From assembly GCA_029974875.1 (NCBI GenBank), contig JARKQP010000835.1, forward strand, positions 1-27,479: 27,479 nucleotides of DNA. The letters are read 5' to 3'. The position numbers and the translations under genes are program-made. The notes beneath the pieces were generated by a model. The model did no database searches. It was not told the DNA's origin and saw only the letters and a program-made list of their open reading frames with translations. Positions 10,357 to 18,593 of the stretch are shown here, piece after piece (within the stretch, counting starts at the first letter, position 1; each line of letters begins with the position of its first letter). This stretch comes from Mobilitalea sp. GTDB taxonomy: Bacteria; Bacillota_A; Clostridia; Lachnospirales; Lachnospiraceae.

Positions 10357-10404
10357 AAGGGTGAAACCCCATTCTGCATCAATACGGTTTCACCCTTCTT
10401 TTTT
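10357..10404 (+). terminator. Terminator of trpB
   Basis: AAGGGTGAAACC at 10357-10368 and its exact complement GGTTTCACCCTT at 10386-10397 form a 12-pair stem followed by CTTTTTT. Confidence 0.92.
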
Positions 10405-10425
10405 ATATCCCGCTGTTCTTCTCCC

Positions 10426-10596
10426 TTACTCTAATTCCTCATCCTGCTTTTCGTTGTTACCATAATTATAATTGTTAGTATTTCCGCTGTTATTACCAAT
10501 CTCCAATCCCTTTTTAACAGGTGCAATCAGAAATCCCAGCACTAAGCCGGCCAAAAAGGTGCATGTGGATAACAATATGATTTCAACCCTCTTCAT
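10426..10596 (-). CDS. Small single-pass membrane peptide (56 residues)
   Basis: I do not recognise a named family. The ATG at 10596 is preceded by TTGGAGG with an ideal gap. The peptide begins MKRVEIILLS, has one hydrophobic helix at about residues 5-26 (ending GFLIAPVKKG), and then a hydrophilic tail rich in Asn, Gly and Tyr (GNNSGNTNNYNYGNN) closing with an acidic QDEELE. A short N-terminal anchor with a flexible Asn-rich tail suggests a membrane-tethered peptide with the tail on one face. It lies on the minus strand between two plus-strand genes, so it is not in an operon. Its helix, ribosome site and sensible composition make it more than a chance frame. Confidence 0.7.
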   Translation of the reverse strand: MKRVEIILLSTCTFLAGLVLGFLIAPVKKGLEIGNNSGNTNNYNYGNNEKQDEELE

Positions 10597-10737
10597 ACCA
10601 TTGCCTCCAATCCGTTTTATTCTATTATAACTTTTTTGGTTTCTAAATTACAATCCCCCAGGATAAAAATTGGCTAAAGTGGAATATAAATTTCCAATTA
10701 CCCCAGGAAATTTTATATCGTCAAATGAAATTTCATG

Positions 10738-10766
10738 TTTCATTCTTAGCAACCATATGTTATAAT
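10738..10766 (+). promoter_or_regulatory. Putative promoter of rpoD
   Basis: TATAAT at 10761-10766 is a consensus -10 box. Seventeen bases upstream only TTTCAT is found, a weak -35 box. Confidence 0.45.
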
Positions 10767-10809
10767 ATTAGCTAGTGCAATTTTTTAATCCAAAGATGGA
10801 GGAACCATT

Positions 10810-11931
10810 ATGAACGATCAAACGAATCACGATGTGTTAGAGGACAAGTTCCGTGAACTGTTGGCTTTTGCGAACAAGCAGAAGGGAATTTTAGAAGCCG
10901 AAAAGGTGAATACTCTAATCAGTGAGTTAAATTTAGATAATAATCAGATTGATAAAATATATGAGCGGCTGGAAGCTTACAATATTGTTGTCTTACATAC
11001 AAGCGAAGAGGAAGAGCCCAGTGAGGAAATTCTTCTGGAGCTGGATGATGATGCTGAGGATGCCCAGCTTGAGGTTGAAGCTTTAACCCAGTCCTATAGC
11101 ATGTCCGATGACCCTGTCCATCTATACCTCAAGGAGATCGGCAACTACCCCCTCCTTACCATGGCGGATGAAATTGAGCTTGCCAAAAAGATTGCCGAGG
11201 GTGATGAGGATGCCAAACGTATCTTAGCTGAATCCAATCTCAGGCTTGTTGTAAGCATTGCAAAGCGTTATGTGGGAAGGGGTCTTTCCTTCCTTGATTT
11301 GATCCAGGAGGGTAATCTGGGTCTGATCAAGGCAGTTGAAAAATTCGATTATACCAAGGGCTATAAATTCAGCACCTATGCAACCTGGTGGATCCGCCAG
11401 GCAATTACCAGGTCTATCGCCGACCAGTCCAGGACCATCCGTATCCCGGTACACATGTCCGAGGTAATCAATAAAACCTACCGTGTATCCAGGAATCTTC
11501 TCCAGGAGCTGGGACGTGAGCCCTCAGACCAGGAATTGGCGGATGCTATGAATCTTCCTATTGAAAAGGTACGGGAAATCTTAAAGGTTTCCGCAGACCC
11601 TATTTCCCTGGATACTCCCATCGGCGAGGAGGATGACAGCCACCTTGGCGACTTTATCAGTGACGAATCCATGATGGGGCCTGAAGATGCGGCCTCCTAT
11701 TCCATATTAAAGGATCAGATCACCAAATTACTGGATACCTTAACGGACAGGGAGCAGCGTGTGCTGATCCTGCGTTTTGGCCTAAAGGACGGAAGAAGCC
11801 GGACCTTGGAGGAGGTCGGCAAGGAATTCAATGTCACACGTGAGCGTATCCGTCAGATCGAAGCGAAAGCGCTCAGAAAATTAAGACACCCGAGCCGCGC
11901 AAAGATGTTGAAGGGCTATGAGTTAATCTAA
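10810..11931 (+). CDS. rpoD: Housekeeping RNA polymerase sigma factor RpoD/SigA
   Basis: A 373-residue group 1 sigma factor. Region 1.1 is at about residues 10-60. Region 1.2 includes [18 protein letters not shown] near 100-117. Region 2 ([38 protein letters not shown]) contacts the core enzyme and the -10 element. Region 3 (VHMSEVINK) and the region 4 helix-turn-helix ([19 protein letters not shown]) near 337-355 recognise the -35 box. The length is normal for Gram-positive SigA. The start follows TGGAGG with an eight-base gap. In most Firmicutes rpoD follows dnaG; here it is monocistronic or followed by plsC, with no primase in view. The near-consensus -35/-10 boxes in this window are what it should read. 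Confidence 0.95.
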   Translation: MNDQTNHDVLEDKFRELLAFANKQKGILEAEKVNTLISELNLDNNQIDKIYERLEAYNIVVLHTSEEEEPSEEILLELDDDAEDAQLEVEALTQSYSMSDDPVHLYLKEIGNYPLLTMADEIELAKKIAEGDEDAKRILAESNLRLVVSIAKRYVGRGLSFLDLIQEGNLGLIKAVEKFDYTKGYKFSTYATWWIRQAITRSIADQSRTIRIPVHMSEVINKTYRVSRNLLQELGREPSDQELADAMNLPIEKVREILKVSADPISLDTPIGEEDDSHLGDFISDESMMGPEDAASYSILKDQITKLLDTLTDREQRVLILRFGLKDGRSRTLEEVGKEFNVTRERIRQIEAKALRKLRHPSRAKMLKGYELI

Positions 11932-12031
11932 GCTGACTGACGACAACGCAGTGGATGGCAAAACAGGCAGTGCTGTTGGCCTAATTATGAGCGTGCCAGT
12001 ACACTAACTTTCGGCTGAAGGGAGTAATTGC

Positions 12032-12745
12032 ATGAAAAGAATCGCTTTAATGGTTATCCGCAGTATATTTGTCCTTCCTTTCTATTTCCTCAACATTTTT
12101 CGGTTATGCAATATACAAAAATATGATGCTGTAACCCGTTACGCTTATCTTCATAAGCTGGTACCGATTGTAAACCGCCGCGGGAGGGTAACCATAGAAT
12201 GCCACGGCATCGAAAACCTTCCTAAGGAGACCGGTTATATTATGTTTCCAAACCATCAGGGCCTGTTTGATGCACTTGCATTTTTAGAGACCCATGAGCG
12301 TCCCTTTGTAACAGTCATGAAAAAGGAAGTAAAGGATACCATACTGCTAAAGCAGATTATCCAGCTGCTCCAGGCTGAGGTTATTGACCGGGAGGACATA
12401 AGACAGTCCATGCAGGTTATTATGAATATGACCCGCCGTGTGAAGGAAGGCGAGAACTTCCTGATCTTTGCCGAGGGAACCAGATCCCGCAATGGAAACA
12501 GGCTCCTGGAATTCAAGGGCGGCAGCTTTAAAAGTGCAACAAATGCAAAATGCCCGATTGTTCCCGTCGCGTTAATTGATGCCTATAAAGCCTTTGATAC
12601 TAATTCGATTAAAAGGCTCACCGTACAAATCCATTATCTTAAGCCTCTTTATTATGAGGAATATAAAGATATGAAATCTACAGAGATTGCTGAGCTCGTA
12701 GCCTCTAGGATCGAACAGACAATTCAGGAATATGAATCCCATTAA
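12032..12745 (+). CDS. plsC: 1-acyl-sn-glycerol-3-phosphate acyltransferase (PlsC family)
   Basis: A 237-residue membrane-associated acyltransferase that makes phosphatidic acid for phospholipid synthesis. The catalytic HX4D motif is NHQGLFD with H75 and D80. The glycerol-phosphate-binding motif is EGTRSR at 148-153, followed by FKGGS. A hydrophobic N-terminus (residues 4-25) likely anchors it in the membrane. The ATG is preceded by AAGGGAG. It follows rpoD by 100 bases with no terminator in between, so it may be co-transcribed. The sn-2 specificity is inferred from the family; related proteins can use other acceptors. Confidence 0.88.
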   Translation: MKRIALMVIRSIFVLPFYFLNIFRLCNIQKYDAVTRYAYLHKLVPIVNRRGRVTIECHGIENLPKETGYIMFPNHQGLFDALAFLETHERPFVTVMKKEVKDTILLKQIIQLLQAEVIDREDIRQSMQVIMNMTRRVKEGENFLIFAEGTRSRNGNRLLEFKGGSFKSATNAKCPIVPVALIDAYKAFDTNSIKRLTVQIHYLKPLYYEEYKDMKSTEIAELVASRIEQTIQEYESH

Positions 12746-12751
12746 AATATT

Positions 12752-12788
12752 AGGGCTGCCGGTATGTTTTACCAGCAGCCCTGTTTTA
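12752..12788. terminator. Shared terminator between plsC and the phosphofructokinase gene
   Basis: AGGGCTGC and GCAGCCCT enclose a further GGT/ACC pairing with one mismatch. On the plus strand it is followed by TGTTTTAAT. The convergent minus-strand gene stops inside this element, and the minus-strand T-run is weak, so it mainly ends plsC. Confidence 0.7.
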
Positions 12789-14006
12789 ATATAATTTAAT
12801 CTGAACCGGAATCCCATTTTCAAACTTGATATTTGTCTCTCCCTGGATCAATGGCTTCAGGTAGGAGACCATCTCCTCCGTCACATCCGTCCCATCCGGA
12901 GTAATCCATCCCAAAGGAACAATTTTTTCATGGTTTGCAACCTCATGAACGGGCACTGAGGTAAATTCCACCCGATAGGGCTCATCGCTAAGCCTCTGGA
13001 TGGCCGCCATCCTTCCCGTTTCACCGTCAAGGGCACAGCTAAGCGCCTTTTGCCCAAGCATCAGTGATTCTATGATATCCGTCTCACTTGCAATATGGGC
13101 CGCTGATCTTTGCATCAGGTTCAGCTCGACGGAGCGGACCTTACACCCTATCTCATGGCGGACCAGTTGCTCTAAGGCGCGTCCTGCACCTGCGATATAT
13201 TTATGTCCAAAATTATCAACAGCCCCATTTGCCATATGCTCGGAGACATAGACTCCCTCACTGTTTTTCACGCCCTCACTCACCGCAACCAGGATTCCGG
13301 ATTTCTGGGATAATTTCTCTCTCACGTCTGACAGGAACTTCCCAGGGTCAAGAGGCTTCTCGCAAAGATAGATCAGATCCACTCCTGCCCCACCATTGAT
13401 TCTGGAGAGTGCCGCACTTGCCGTCAGCCAGCCTGCATTCCTTCCCATAATCTCAACAATGGTAACTGCCGGAAGATCAAAAGCCCCGATATCTGCTGCC
13501 AATTCTGATATTGTTGTTGCAATGTATTTTGCTGCAGAGCCAAAGCCAGGACTATGGTCAGTTAAATTCAGGTCATTATCAATGGTCTTTGGCGCACCCA
13601 TAATGATAAAATCATGTCCATTGATCCTGCAGTACTGGTCCAGCTTATCAACTGTGTCCATGGAATCATTGCCGCCGATGTAGATAAAATATCTGATGCC
13701 ATATTGGTAAAAGGTTTCTATAATTTTCTTATAGGGCGCTTCGTCTGCACGCCAATCCTTCATCTTATACCTGCAGGGTCCGAGGGCAGAGGATGGTGTA
13801 TATGTCAGGGCATCCATTGCTCTGGTATCTGACACGGTTTCATTCAAATCAATTAATTGTCCCTTGATTGCACCTTCAATTCCATTCCTCGCACCATATA
13901 CTATGTCAATTTTCCCGCTTGCCCGGACACCCTGTAATATTCCGGCAAGAGTTGCGTTAATCGCGGCGGTCGGCCCGCCCGACTGGGCAACTAATAAATT
14001 CCTCAT
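12786..14006 (-). CDS. pfp: 6-phosphofructokinase, pyrophosphate-dependent type
   Basis: A 406-residue phosphofructokinase converting fructose 6-phosphate to the 1,6-bisphosphate. The nucleotide/PPi loop is SGGPTAAIN at residues 9-17. GGNDS at 111-115 replaces the GGDGS of ATP enzymes, and PKTIDND at 139-145 has Lys where ATP enzymes have Gly; the bulky residue after GGN and this Lys are the recognised marks of PPi use. MGRNAGWLTA is also present. PPi dependence is therefore inferred, not proven. The ATG follows GGGAGG. It is convergent with plsC, and its upstream region carries the motif GTGCAAAAT also found before the PTS operon. Confidence 0.9.
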   Translation of the reverse strand: MRNLLVAQSGGPTAAINATLAGILQGVRASGKIDIVYGARNGIEGAIKGQLIDLNETVSDTRAMDALTYTPSSALGPCRYKMKDWRADEAPYKKIIETFYQYGIRYFIYIGGNDSMDTVDKLDQYCRINGHDFIIMGAPKTIDNDLNLTDHSPGFGSAAKYIATTISELAADIGAFDLPAVTIVEIMGRNAGWLTASAALSRINGGAGVDLIYLCEKPLDPGKFLSDVREKLSQKSGILVAVSEGVKNSEGVYVSEHMANGAVDNFGHKYIAGAGRALEQLVRHEIGCKVRSVELNLMQRSAAHIASETDIIESLMLGQKALSCALDGETGRMAAIQRLSDEPYRVEFTSVPVHEVANHEKIVPLGWITPDGTDVTEEMVSYLKPLIQGETNIKFENGIPVQIKLY

Positions 14007-14121
14007 TCCTTGTCCTCCCTAGAAAAACATTGGATTTCCCAATTGTTTTATATTTTGCACAACCTGCCCAATAATCAATTTTCTCTTTGTTCAGTTTTCT
14101 CTTTGTGCATTTCTTCCCTAA

Positions 14122-14209
14122 GAGTACCCTCGGAAACTCTTTGCACGCGGATTTGTGGGATGATTTTTTGTCAGATGCGTGCCGTGCATGGGAGTTTCCG
14201 AAAGTACTC
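14122..14209. repeat. Imperfect inverted repeat between pfp and ptsI
   Basis: The arm at 14122-14139 (GAGTACCCTCGGAAACTC) matches the reverse complement of 14192-14209 at 16 of 18 positions, around a 52-base centre with a further weak GCACGC similarity. No T-run follows on either strand. The 339-base stretch 14007-14345 contains this element and the direct-repeat copy at 14264, and no gene that I can support. Confidence 0.6.
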
Positions 14210-14263
14210 CCTAATCAATTTATGGGGAGTACAAGGATTTGTCAAGATCAAACAGGGACTTCC

Positions 14264-14287
14264 CGATATATTTCGGTGAGGAAACTA
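14264..14287 (+). repeat. Direct repeat, copy 1 (24 bp)
   Basis: CGATATATTTCGGTGA followed by GGAAACTA. It is identical to 26673-26696 except for one G/A change and has the same orientation. The two copies bracket the PTS/kinase module. Similarity stops at both ends of the 24 bases. Confidence 0.75.
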
Positions 14288-14345
14288 ATGTATGCCATAT
14301 ATCCGCCCACACGATATTCCATGCAGCAGGTAAAACCGGGGGTGT

Positions 14346-15956
14346 TTACAATTCCCGGACTAATTTTCTTATGGGCAAAATAAAGGACGGCGAGACCGAC
14401 AATTCATCTATTCCCATTTCAATAAATATTTTTGTCAGGGAGGTATCCGCCGCCAGCTCACCGCAGATCCCTACCCAGCAGTTTTCCTTGTGTCCATGAT
14501 CAATAACCAGCTGTATCATCCGTAAAATGGCCGGATGATGTGCATCATAGAAGGAATCCAGCTTGGAATTCTGCCTGTCAATGGCTAAAGTATATTGGGT
14601 CAGGTCATTGGTGCCTATGCTGAAAAAATCTACCTCCTTCGCCAAATCATCACTGACCATAACTGCCGCCGGCGTTTCTATCATAATCCCTTGTTCAACC
14701 TCACCATAAGGGTATTTTTCCTGCTTTAATCCAGCTTTTACTTCCCCGAAAATTTCCTTCACCTTTTTAATCTCACCGACCGAAATGATCATCGGATACA
14801 TAGTTGATATATTCCCAAATGCACTCGCCCTCAGAATAGCGCGCAGCTGGGTTTTAAATAATTCCACACGGTCTAAGCATATCCTGATTGCCCGGTACCC
14901 TAACGCCGGATTTTCTTCCTTTGCCAGCCCAAAATAATCCACCTGCTTATCTGCACCAATGTCCAGGGTACGAATAATCACCTTCTTACCAGCCATATTC
15001 TGGGCCACTGTTTTATAGACCTGGAACTGCTCCTCCTCCGTAGGGTAAGTATCCCTTCCCAGATAGATAAATTCACTTCGGAAAAGCCCGATTCCTTCCC
15101 CGTCATTTTGATGGACAAATGCCACATCGGAGGCATTCCCAATGTTAGCATACAGCTTGATCCTCTTCCCGTCCCTTGTTATTGTTTCTTTTCCTCTTAG
15201 CTCCTGCAGCATGGCTGCTTTTTCCTGGTCATCATGGATCCTTCCGCTGTATTCCCTCAGTGTGGCTTCATCCGGATTTATGATCAATGCTCCGCTGACC
15301 CCATCCACAATAGCCAGCTTACCATCAAAATCATTTGAAAACTCAACACGAATCAGCGCCGGTATGTTCATCGTCCGTGCCAGGATCGCAGTATGGGAGT
15401 TGGTGGAGCCCAATCTTGTGACAAAAGCAAGCACCTTGCCGGTGTCCATCTGTACCGTTTCACTTGGAGCAAGATCCTCAGCAAGTATGATGACCGGCTC
15501 TTCCCCTCCCAGTGTCCTTTCTTCCTTTCCGGCAAGGATATTGATGATTCTCGTTGAGATATCCCTTACATCCTCTGCCCTTGCCTTCATATATTCATCC
15601 TTCATCCCTGAAAACATGGATGCAAAATTATCTCCCGTTGTAGCAACAGCAAATTCTGCATTTGTATTCTGGGTAGTTATAATATGTCGGATGGATTCCT
15701 GATAATCCTCATCCTGGATCATCATCTGGTGAACGTCAAAAATCGCGGCACCCGATTCCCCGAATTCCTTCACTGCTTTCTCATATAGCTTTTCAAGCTG
15801 GCCCACCGCTTTTTCCGATGCTCTCTTTACTCTTTCCAGCTCTGCCTGGGTATCCCCGGTATGGGTACGTTTTATACTCTGGTTCTCCTTTTCCCACACC
15901 ATAACCCTTCCTATTGCTATCCCTGAAAAAACAGATTTACCCGATATAATTTCCAC
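14346..15956 (-). CDS. ptsI: PTS Enzyme I (phosphoenolpyruvate-protein phosphotransferase)
   Basis: A 536-residue cytosolic enzyme that takes phosphate from phosphoenolpyruvate and passes it to HPr. The phosphohistidine is H188 in GSTNSHTAILAR. The PEP-binding barrel carries GIGLFRSEF (288-296), PALGYRAIR (350-358), IGTNDLTQY (447-455) and the catalytic Cys498 in GICGE. It is somewhat shorter than the usual 570 residues and ends soon after SPSFILPIRKLV. The start is a GTG with GGAGG eight bases upstream. It is the last gene of the EIIA-EIIB-EIIC-HPr-EI operon. Housekeeping ptsHI usually sit apart from sugar permeases, so this looks like a dedicated Enzyme I, although a second copy elsewhere cannot be shown from the window. 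Confidence 0.93.
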   Translation of the reverse strand: MEIISGKSVFSGIAIGRVMVWEKENQSIKRTHTGDTQAELERVKRASEKAVGQLEKLYEKAVKEFGESGAAIFDVHQMMIQDEDYQESIRHIITTQNTNAEFAVATTGDNFASMFSGMKDEYMKARAEDVRDISTRIINILAGKEERTLGGEEPVIILAEDLAPSETVQMDTGKVLAFVTRLGSTNSHTAILARTMNIPALIRVEFSNDFDGKLAIVDGVSGALIINPDEATLREYSGRIHDDQEKAAMLQELRGKETITRDGKRIKLYANIGNASDVAFVHQNDGEGIGLFRSEFIYLGRDTYPTEEEQFQVYKTVAQNMAGKKVIIRTLDIGADKQVDYFGLAKEENPALGYRAIRICLDRVELFKTQLRAILRASAFGNISTMYPMIISVGEIKKVKEIFGEVKAGLKQEKYPYGEVEQGIMIETPAAVMVSDDLAKEVDFFSIGTNDLTQYTLAIDRQNSKLDSFYDAHHPAILRMIQLVIDHGHKENCWVGICGELAADTSLTKIFIEMGIDELSVSPSFILPIRKLVREL

Positions 15957-16079
15957 AGCTGCTTCCTCCCCTGCTTACAGACCTGCATCACTAGAAATAA
16001 TGGATTCCCCTGCCCTGCCGCTGATACATCAGGCCGGAGCACTGTAATCCAATGATTTGATTTAACCTAATTACCTGGA

Positions 16080-16337
16080 TCAGAGATTCTCCTTAAAGAA
16101 TTTTTCGAGGATGCTTACGTCCGAATCCTCCTCTTCACCTTCTACTATCACTGTAATTTCATCGCCCTTTTTCACGCATAAGCCCATGACCGCAAAAATC
16201 TTTTTTGCATCACCCCTAGAGCCGTCCTTATCAATAGTCACCTTACTCGTTAATTTACCGGCTTCCTTTACCAACAGCCTTGCCGGCCTCGCATGCAAGC
16301 CTTCCTCGTCATTAAGAATATATTTGAATGATTTCAT
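16080..16337 (-). CDS. ptsH: HPr-family phosphocarrier lacking Ser46
   Basis: An 85-residue HPr-type protein that relays phosphate from Enzyme I to EIIA. H15 in EEGLHARPA is the phosphorylated histidine and R17 is present. In Firmicutes HPr, Ser46 is phosphorylated by HPrK to drive CcpA-mediated repression; here the aligned segment is DAKKIFAVMGL, giving Lys at position 46. The protein should therefore carry phosphate in the PTS but not act in HPrK/CcpA signalling. I start it at the ATG at 16337, which is preceded by GAGGTG; the longer frame adds 22 residues not found in HPr. It lies between EIIC and Enzyme I. Confidence 0.92.
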   Translation of the reverse strand: MKSFKYILNDEEGLHARPARLLVKEAGKLTSKVTIDKDGSRGDAKKIFAVMGLCVKKGDEITVIVEGEEEDSDVSILEKFFKENL

Positions 16338-16417
16338 ATCCGTCACCTCGTATTCATTAACTAGTCTTCTAAATGTGGCACAAGCCGTAAGCCTGTGCCA
16401 CACTTTTAAAAAAGTAC

Positions 16418-17464
16418 TTATGCCTCTTCAACATCCTCATCCATGGCAATCTCTTCCTGTGTAGGAGCCTTCTTAAACAGTAGGATCAGCGCACAGCTTA
16501 CTCCTGAACCGATGAGCAGAGCCAGTGTCAGCAGAACAGGCTTATTGCACAGCGCAACTACAAAATATCCGCCGTGGGGAGCCGCCATGGTACAGCCGAA
16601 TAGATAGGAGCAAATTGCGCCGGCTGCACCGCCTGCCATAAAGCAAGGAATATAGAGCAAGGGATTTCCTGTTGCAAAAGGAATTGCAAACTCAGATATC
16701 ATGGCAAGCCCGCCGACAAAGCAGCCGCCAGTCGCATCACGTTCCACCTTGGTAAATTTCTTCTTTCTTATGACCATTGCCAATGCAATAGATAAGGGGG
16801 GAACCATGGAGGCTACGAAGTTTGCTGCCATAGGAGCATTGTTACCCGCTGCCTGGGTTGCCAGGGCGAAGGCGTAAGCTGCTTTATTCACCGGCCCTCC
16901 AAGGTCAAAGGCAAGCATGGCTCCCTGCACCAGCCCCAGTACCACAAGGGCGCTTCCCTGTAATCCGCTTAGGAAGTCCAGCATTCCCTTGTTGATTGCA
17001 GCAATCGGATTACCTAATACAATCTCCATGATAAATCCAATTGCCAGTGTACCGATAACCGGGATAATTAATGTCGGCAATAATGACCTGAGTGCGCGCG
17101 GCAACGGAATTTTCTTTAACAGCTGAACTAAATACCCTGCTATAATACCTCCAATTAAAGCTGCAATAAAGCCTCCGCCAATATGATCGGCACAGATACC
17201 GGCGATCATGCCCGGCAGGATTGCTGGTTTGTCACCAATGGAAAATGCAACATAGGCAGCCATAATCGGAACCATCATACCAAATGCATCTTTGCCCCAC
17301 CAGAAGATCCTGGACCAGAATCCGGTTTCACTCTGTGTAACCGCTACCGCTCCTCCTCCTGCAAAGCCAATCGCTACTAAGATACCACCTGCCACAACGA
17401 ATGGAAGCATATAAGAAACACCTGTCAAAAGAGACTGCTTAATATCCTTTAAAACACTATTCAT
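16418..17464 (-). CDS. PTS EIIC, fructose/mannitol-family permease
   Basis: A 348-residue polytopic membrane protein forming the sugar channel. It begins MNSVLKDIKQSLLTGVSYML and contains GGILVAIGF, GGGFIAALIGGIIAGY, DLGGPVNKAAYAFA and AAPHGGYFV, all typical of the fructose-family EIIC. Roughly ten hydrophobic segments can be traced, with an acidic C-terminal tail (DEDVEEA). EIIA, EIIB and EIIC are separate proteins rather than fused as in many FruA. The ATG follows GGAAAGGAAGG. The true sugar is not readable from sequence; the neighbouring DhaKL and isomerases suggest a polyol or ketose rather than fructose itself. Confidence 0.92.
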   Translation of the reverse strand: MNSVLKDIKQSLLTGVSYMLPFVVAGGILVAIGFAGGGAVAVTQSETGFWSRIFWWGKDAFGMMVPIMAAYVAFSIGDKPAILPGMIAGICADHIGGGFIAALIGGIIAGYLVQLLKKIPLPRALRSLLPTLIIPVIGTLAIGFIMEIVLGNPIAAINKGMLDFLSGLQGSALVVLGLVQGAMLAFDLGGPVNKAAYAFALATQAAGNNAPMAANFVASMVPPLSIALAMVIRKKKFTKVERDATGGCFVGGLAMISEFAIPFATGNPLLYIPCFMAGGAAGAICSYLFGCTMAAPHGGYFVVALCNKPVLLTLALLIGSGVSCALILLFKKAPTQEEIAMDEDVEEA

Positions 17465-17503
17465 ACCAATACCTTCCTTTCCCCTAATAAAAAACGCTTC
17501 GAA

Positions 17504-17800
17504 TTATTGCAATATTATTTCCGGTTTTTTGATTACCTCATGCGGTGAAAACTGCCTGATCTTATCCTTAGGAAAATCCTTAAACCGTTCAACCTTTGTT
17601 ATTCCGACGTCATTCGCAAAGACCAGCAGGTCAGCCCCGGCAATATCCTTGGCTGATAGCATATTTTCAATACCAAGGGCTCCCTGGATTTCTACTTTGC
17701 AAGAATGGCCGTTCTTCTTACAGACTTTTTTAATTGCTTCCGCAGACATATAGGAATGTGCGATTCCTGTTGCACAAGATGTTATGGCAATAATAAACAT
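17504..17800 (-). CDS. PTS EIIB, fructose family
   Basis: A 98-residue cytosolic domain that transfers phosphate from EIIA to the incoming sugar. The phosphocysteine is C9 in ITSCATGIAHSYMSAE, the fructose-type EIIB signature. The later segment FANDVGITKVERF is normal for the family, and the length is right for a free-standing EIIB. AAAGGAGGGG precedes the ATG. It is 17 bases after EIIA and 39 bases before EIIC. Confidence 0.93.
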   Translation of the reverse strand: MFIIAITSCATGIAHSYMSAEAIKKVCKKNGHSCKVEIQGALGIENMLSAKDIAGADLLVFANDVGITKVERFKDFPKDKIRQFSPHEVIKKPEIILQ

Positions 17801-17816
17801 GGTACCCCTCCTTTCC

Positions 17817-18296
17817 CTACTTCTCTAATTGGTCAATACCATTTAATAGTTCCTCATAGCTTTGGACATTTGCGATTAATTCCACAAACTCCTCCCTCAC
17901 AAGATAGCCTGACAGGGTTGCGAGAATCCTAAGATGGGAATTATCGACCTGATTATCAATAATGGCCAATACAAAAATATATTTTACAGGTCCTTCTTCC
18001 TCGCCGGACCGGTAGATAAAGCTGTCTTTGCATCGGATGAACCCAACTCCCGGCTTGATAACCTCCTTGCACTTCCCATGGGGAATTGCTATGAATTCTC
18101 CCATGTAGGTAGGTCCCAAGCTTTCCCTGCTGTCAAGGGATTGTTTAAAAGCCACTTTGTCTGATACAATGCCTGTTTCTTCAAATTTTTCGGAAATATA
18201 TAAGAATAATTCTTCCTTATCCTTAAAGGGCTCTGCATCAATAATCATCAGCTCTTTGAGTAATACATCTCTAATTTTGATTTCTTGATCTCCCAA
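17817..18296 (-). CDS. PTS EIIA, fructose/mannitol family
   Basis: A 159-residue EIIA-type 2 domain accepting phosphate from HPr. H73 in GEFIAIPHGKC is the active histidine. Upstream SRESLGPTYMGEFIAIP and the later VLAIIDNQVDNSHLRILATLSG are family features. The start is TTG at 18296 with AAAGGAAG about nine bases upstream; no better ATG exists near the N-terminus. It is the first gene of the EIIA-B-C-HPr-EI transcript and follows a strong terminator, so it should have its own promoter. The upstream 180 bases hold TACAAT without a good -35 box, suggesting activator dependence. Confidence 0.92.
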   Translation of the reverse strand: MGDQEIKIRDVLLKELMIIDAEPFKDKEELFLYISEKFEETGIVSDKVAFKQSLDSRESLGPTYMGEFIAIPHGKCKEVIKPGVGFIRCKDSFIYRSGEEEGPVKYIFVLAIIDNQVDNSHLRILATLSGYLVREEFVELIANVQSYEELLNGIDQLEK

Positions 18297-18462
18297 TATA
18301 AATACTTCCTTTCTGTTTCATAAGTAATCCTTCGAAAACATGCGCGCTTTTTTCTTTGAATCATCTTACCCTTATTGTAACAAAGCCAACCTAAGATAGA
18401 TACCCTTCAAAAAACATGATTTTGCACCTTATTTGTGATAATGGTATATTTTCTATATCTTA

Positions 18463-18514
18463 TTTAAATTAAAAGCGGTCATACTCCACAATTACAAAAG
18501 AAGTGCGACCGCTT
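18463..18514 (-). terminator. Terminator after dhaL
   Basis: On the minus strand AAGCGGTC at 18514-18507 pairs with GACCGCTT at 18480-18473, with further partial pairing inward, and is followed by TTAATTTAAAT. It separates the dhaKL side of the module from the PTS operon. Confidence 0.75.
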
Positions 18515-18593
18515 ATTCGTTGTATTTTTATCTATAATCAAACCTATTACTGCTTTTAAAATGACAATTATGAACAATTTTAAGTCATGCCAT

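Noticed and set aside
14010..14499. Overlapping plus-strand frames of 86-98 residues between pfp and ptsI
   Set aside because: They have no convincing ribosome sites and two run into the antisense of ptsI; only the short IYFGEET match is of interest.
18297..18460. Sigma-54 promoter before EIIA (TTGGC followed by TTAC)
   Set aside because: The GG and GC elements are not at the required spacing, and the regulator lacks a sigma-54 interaction domain.
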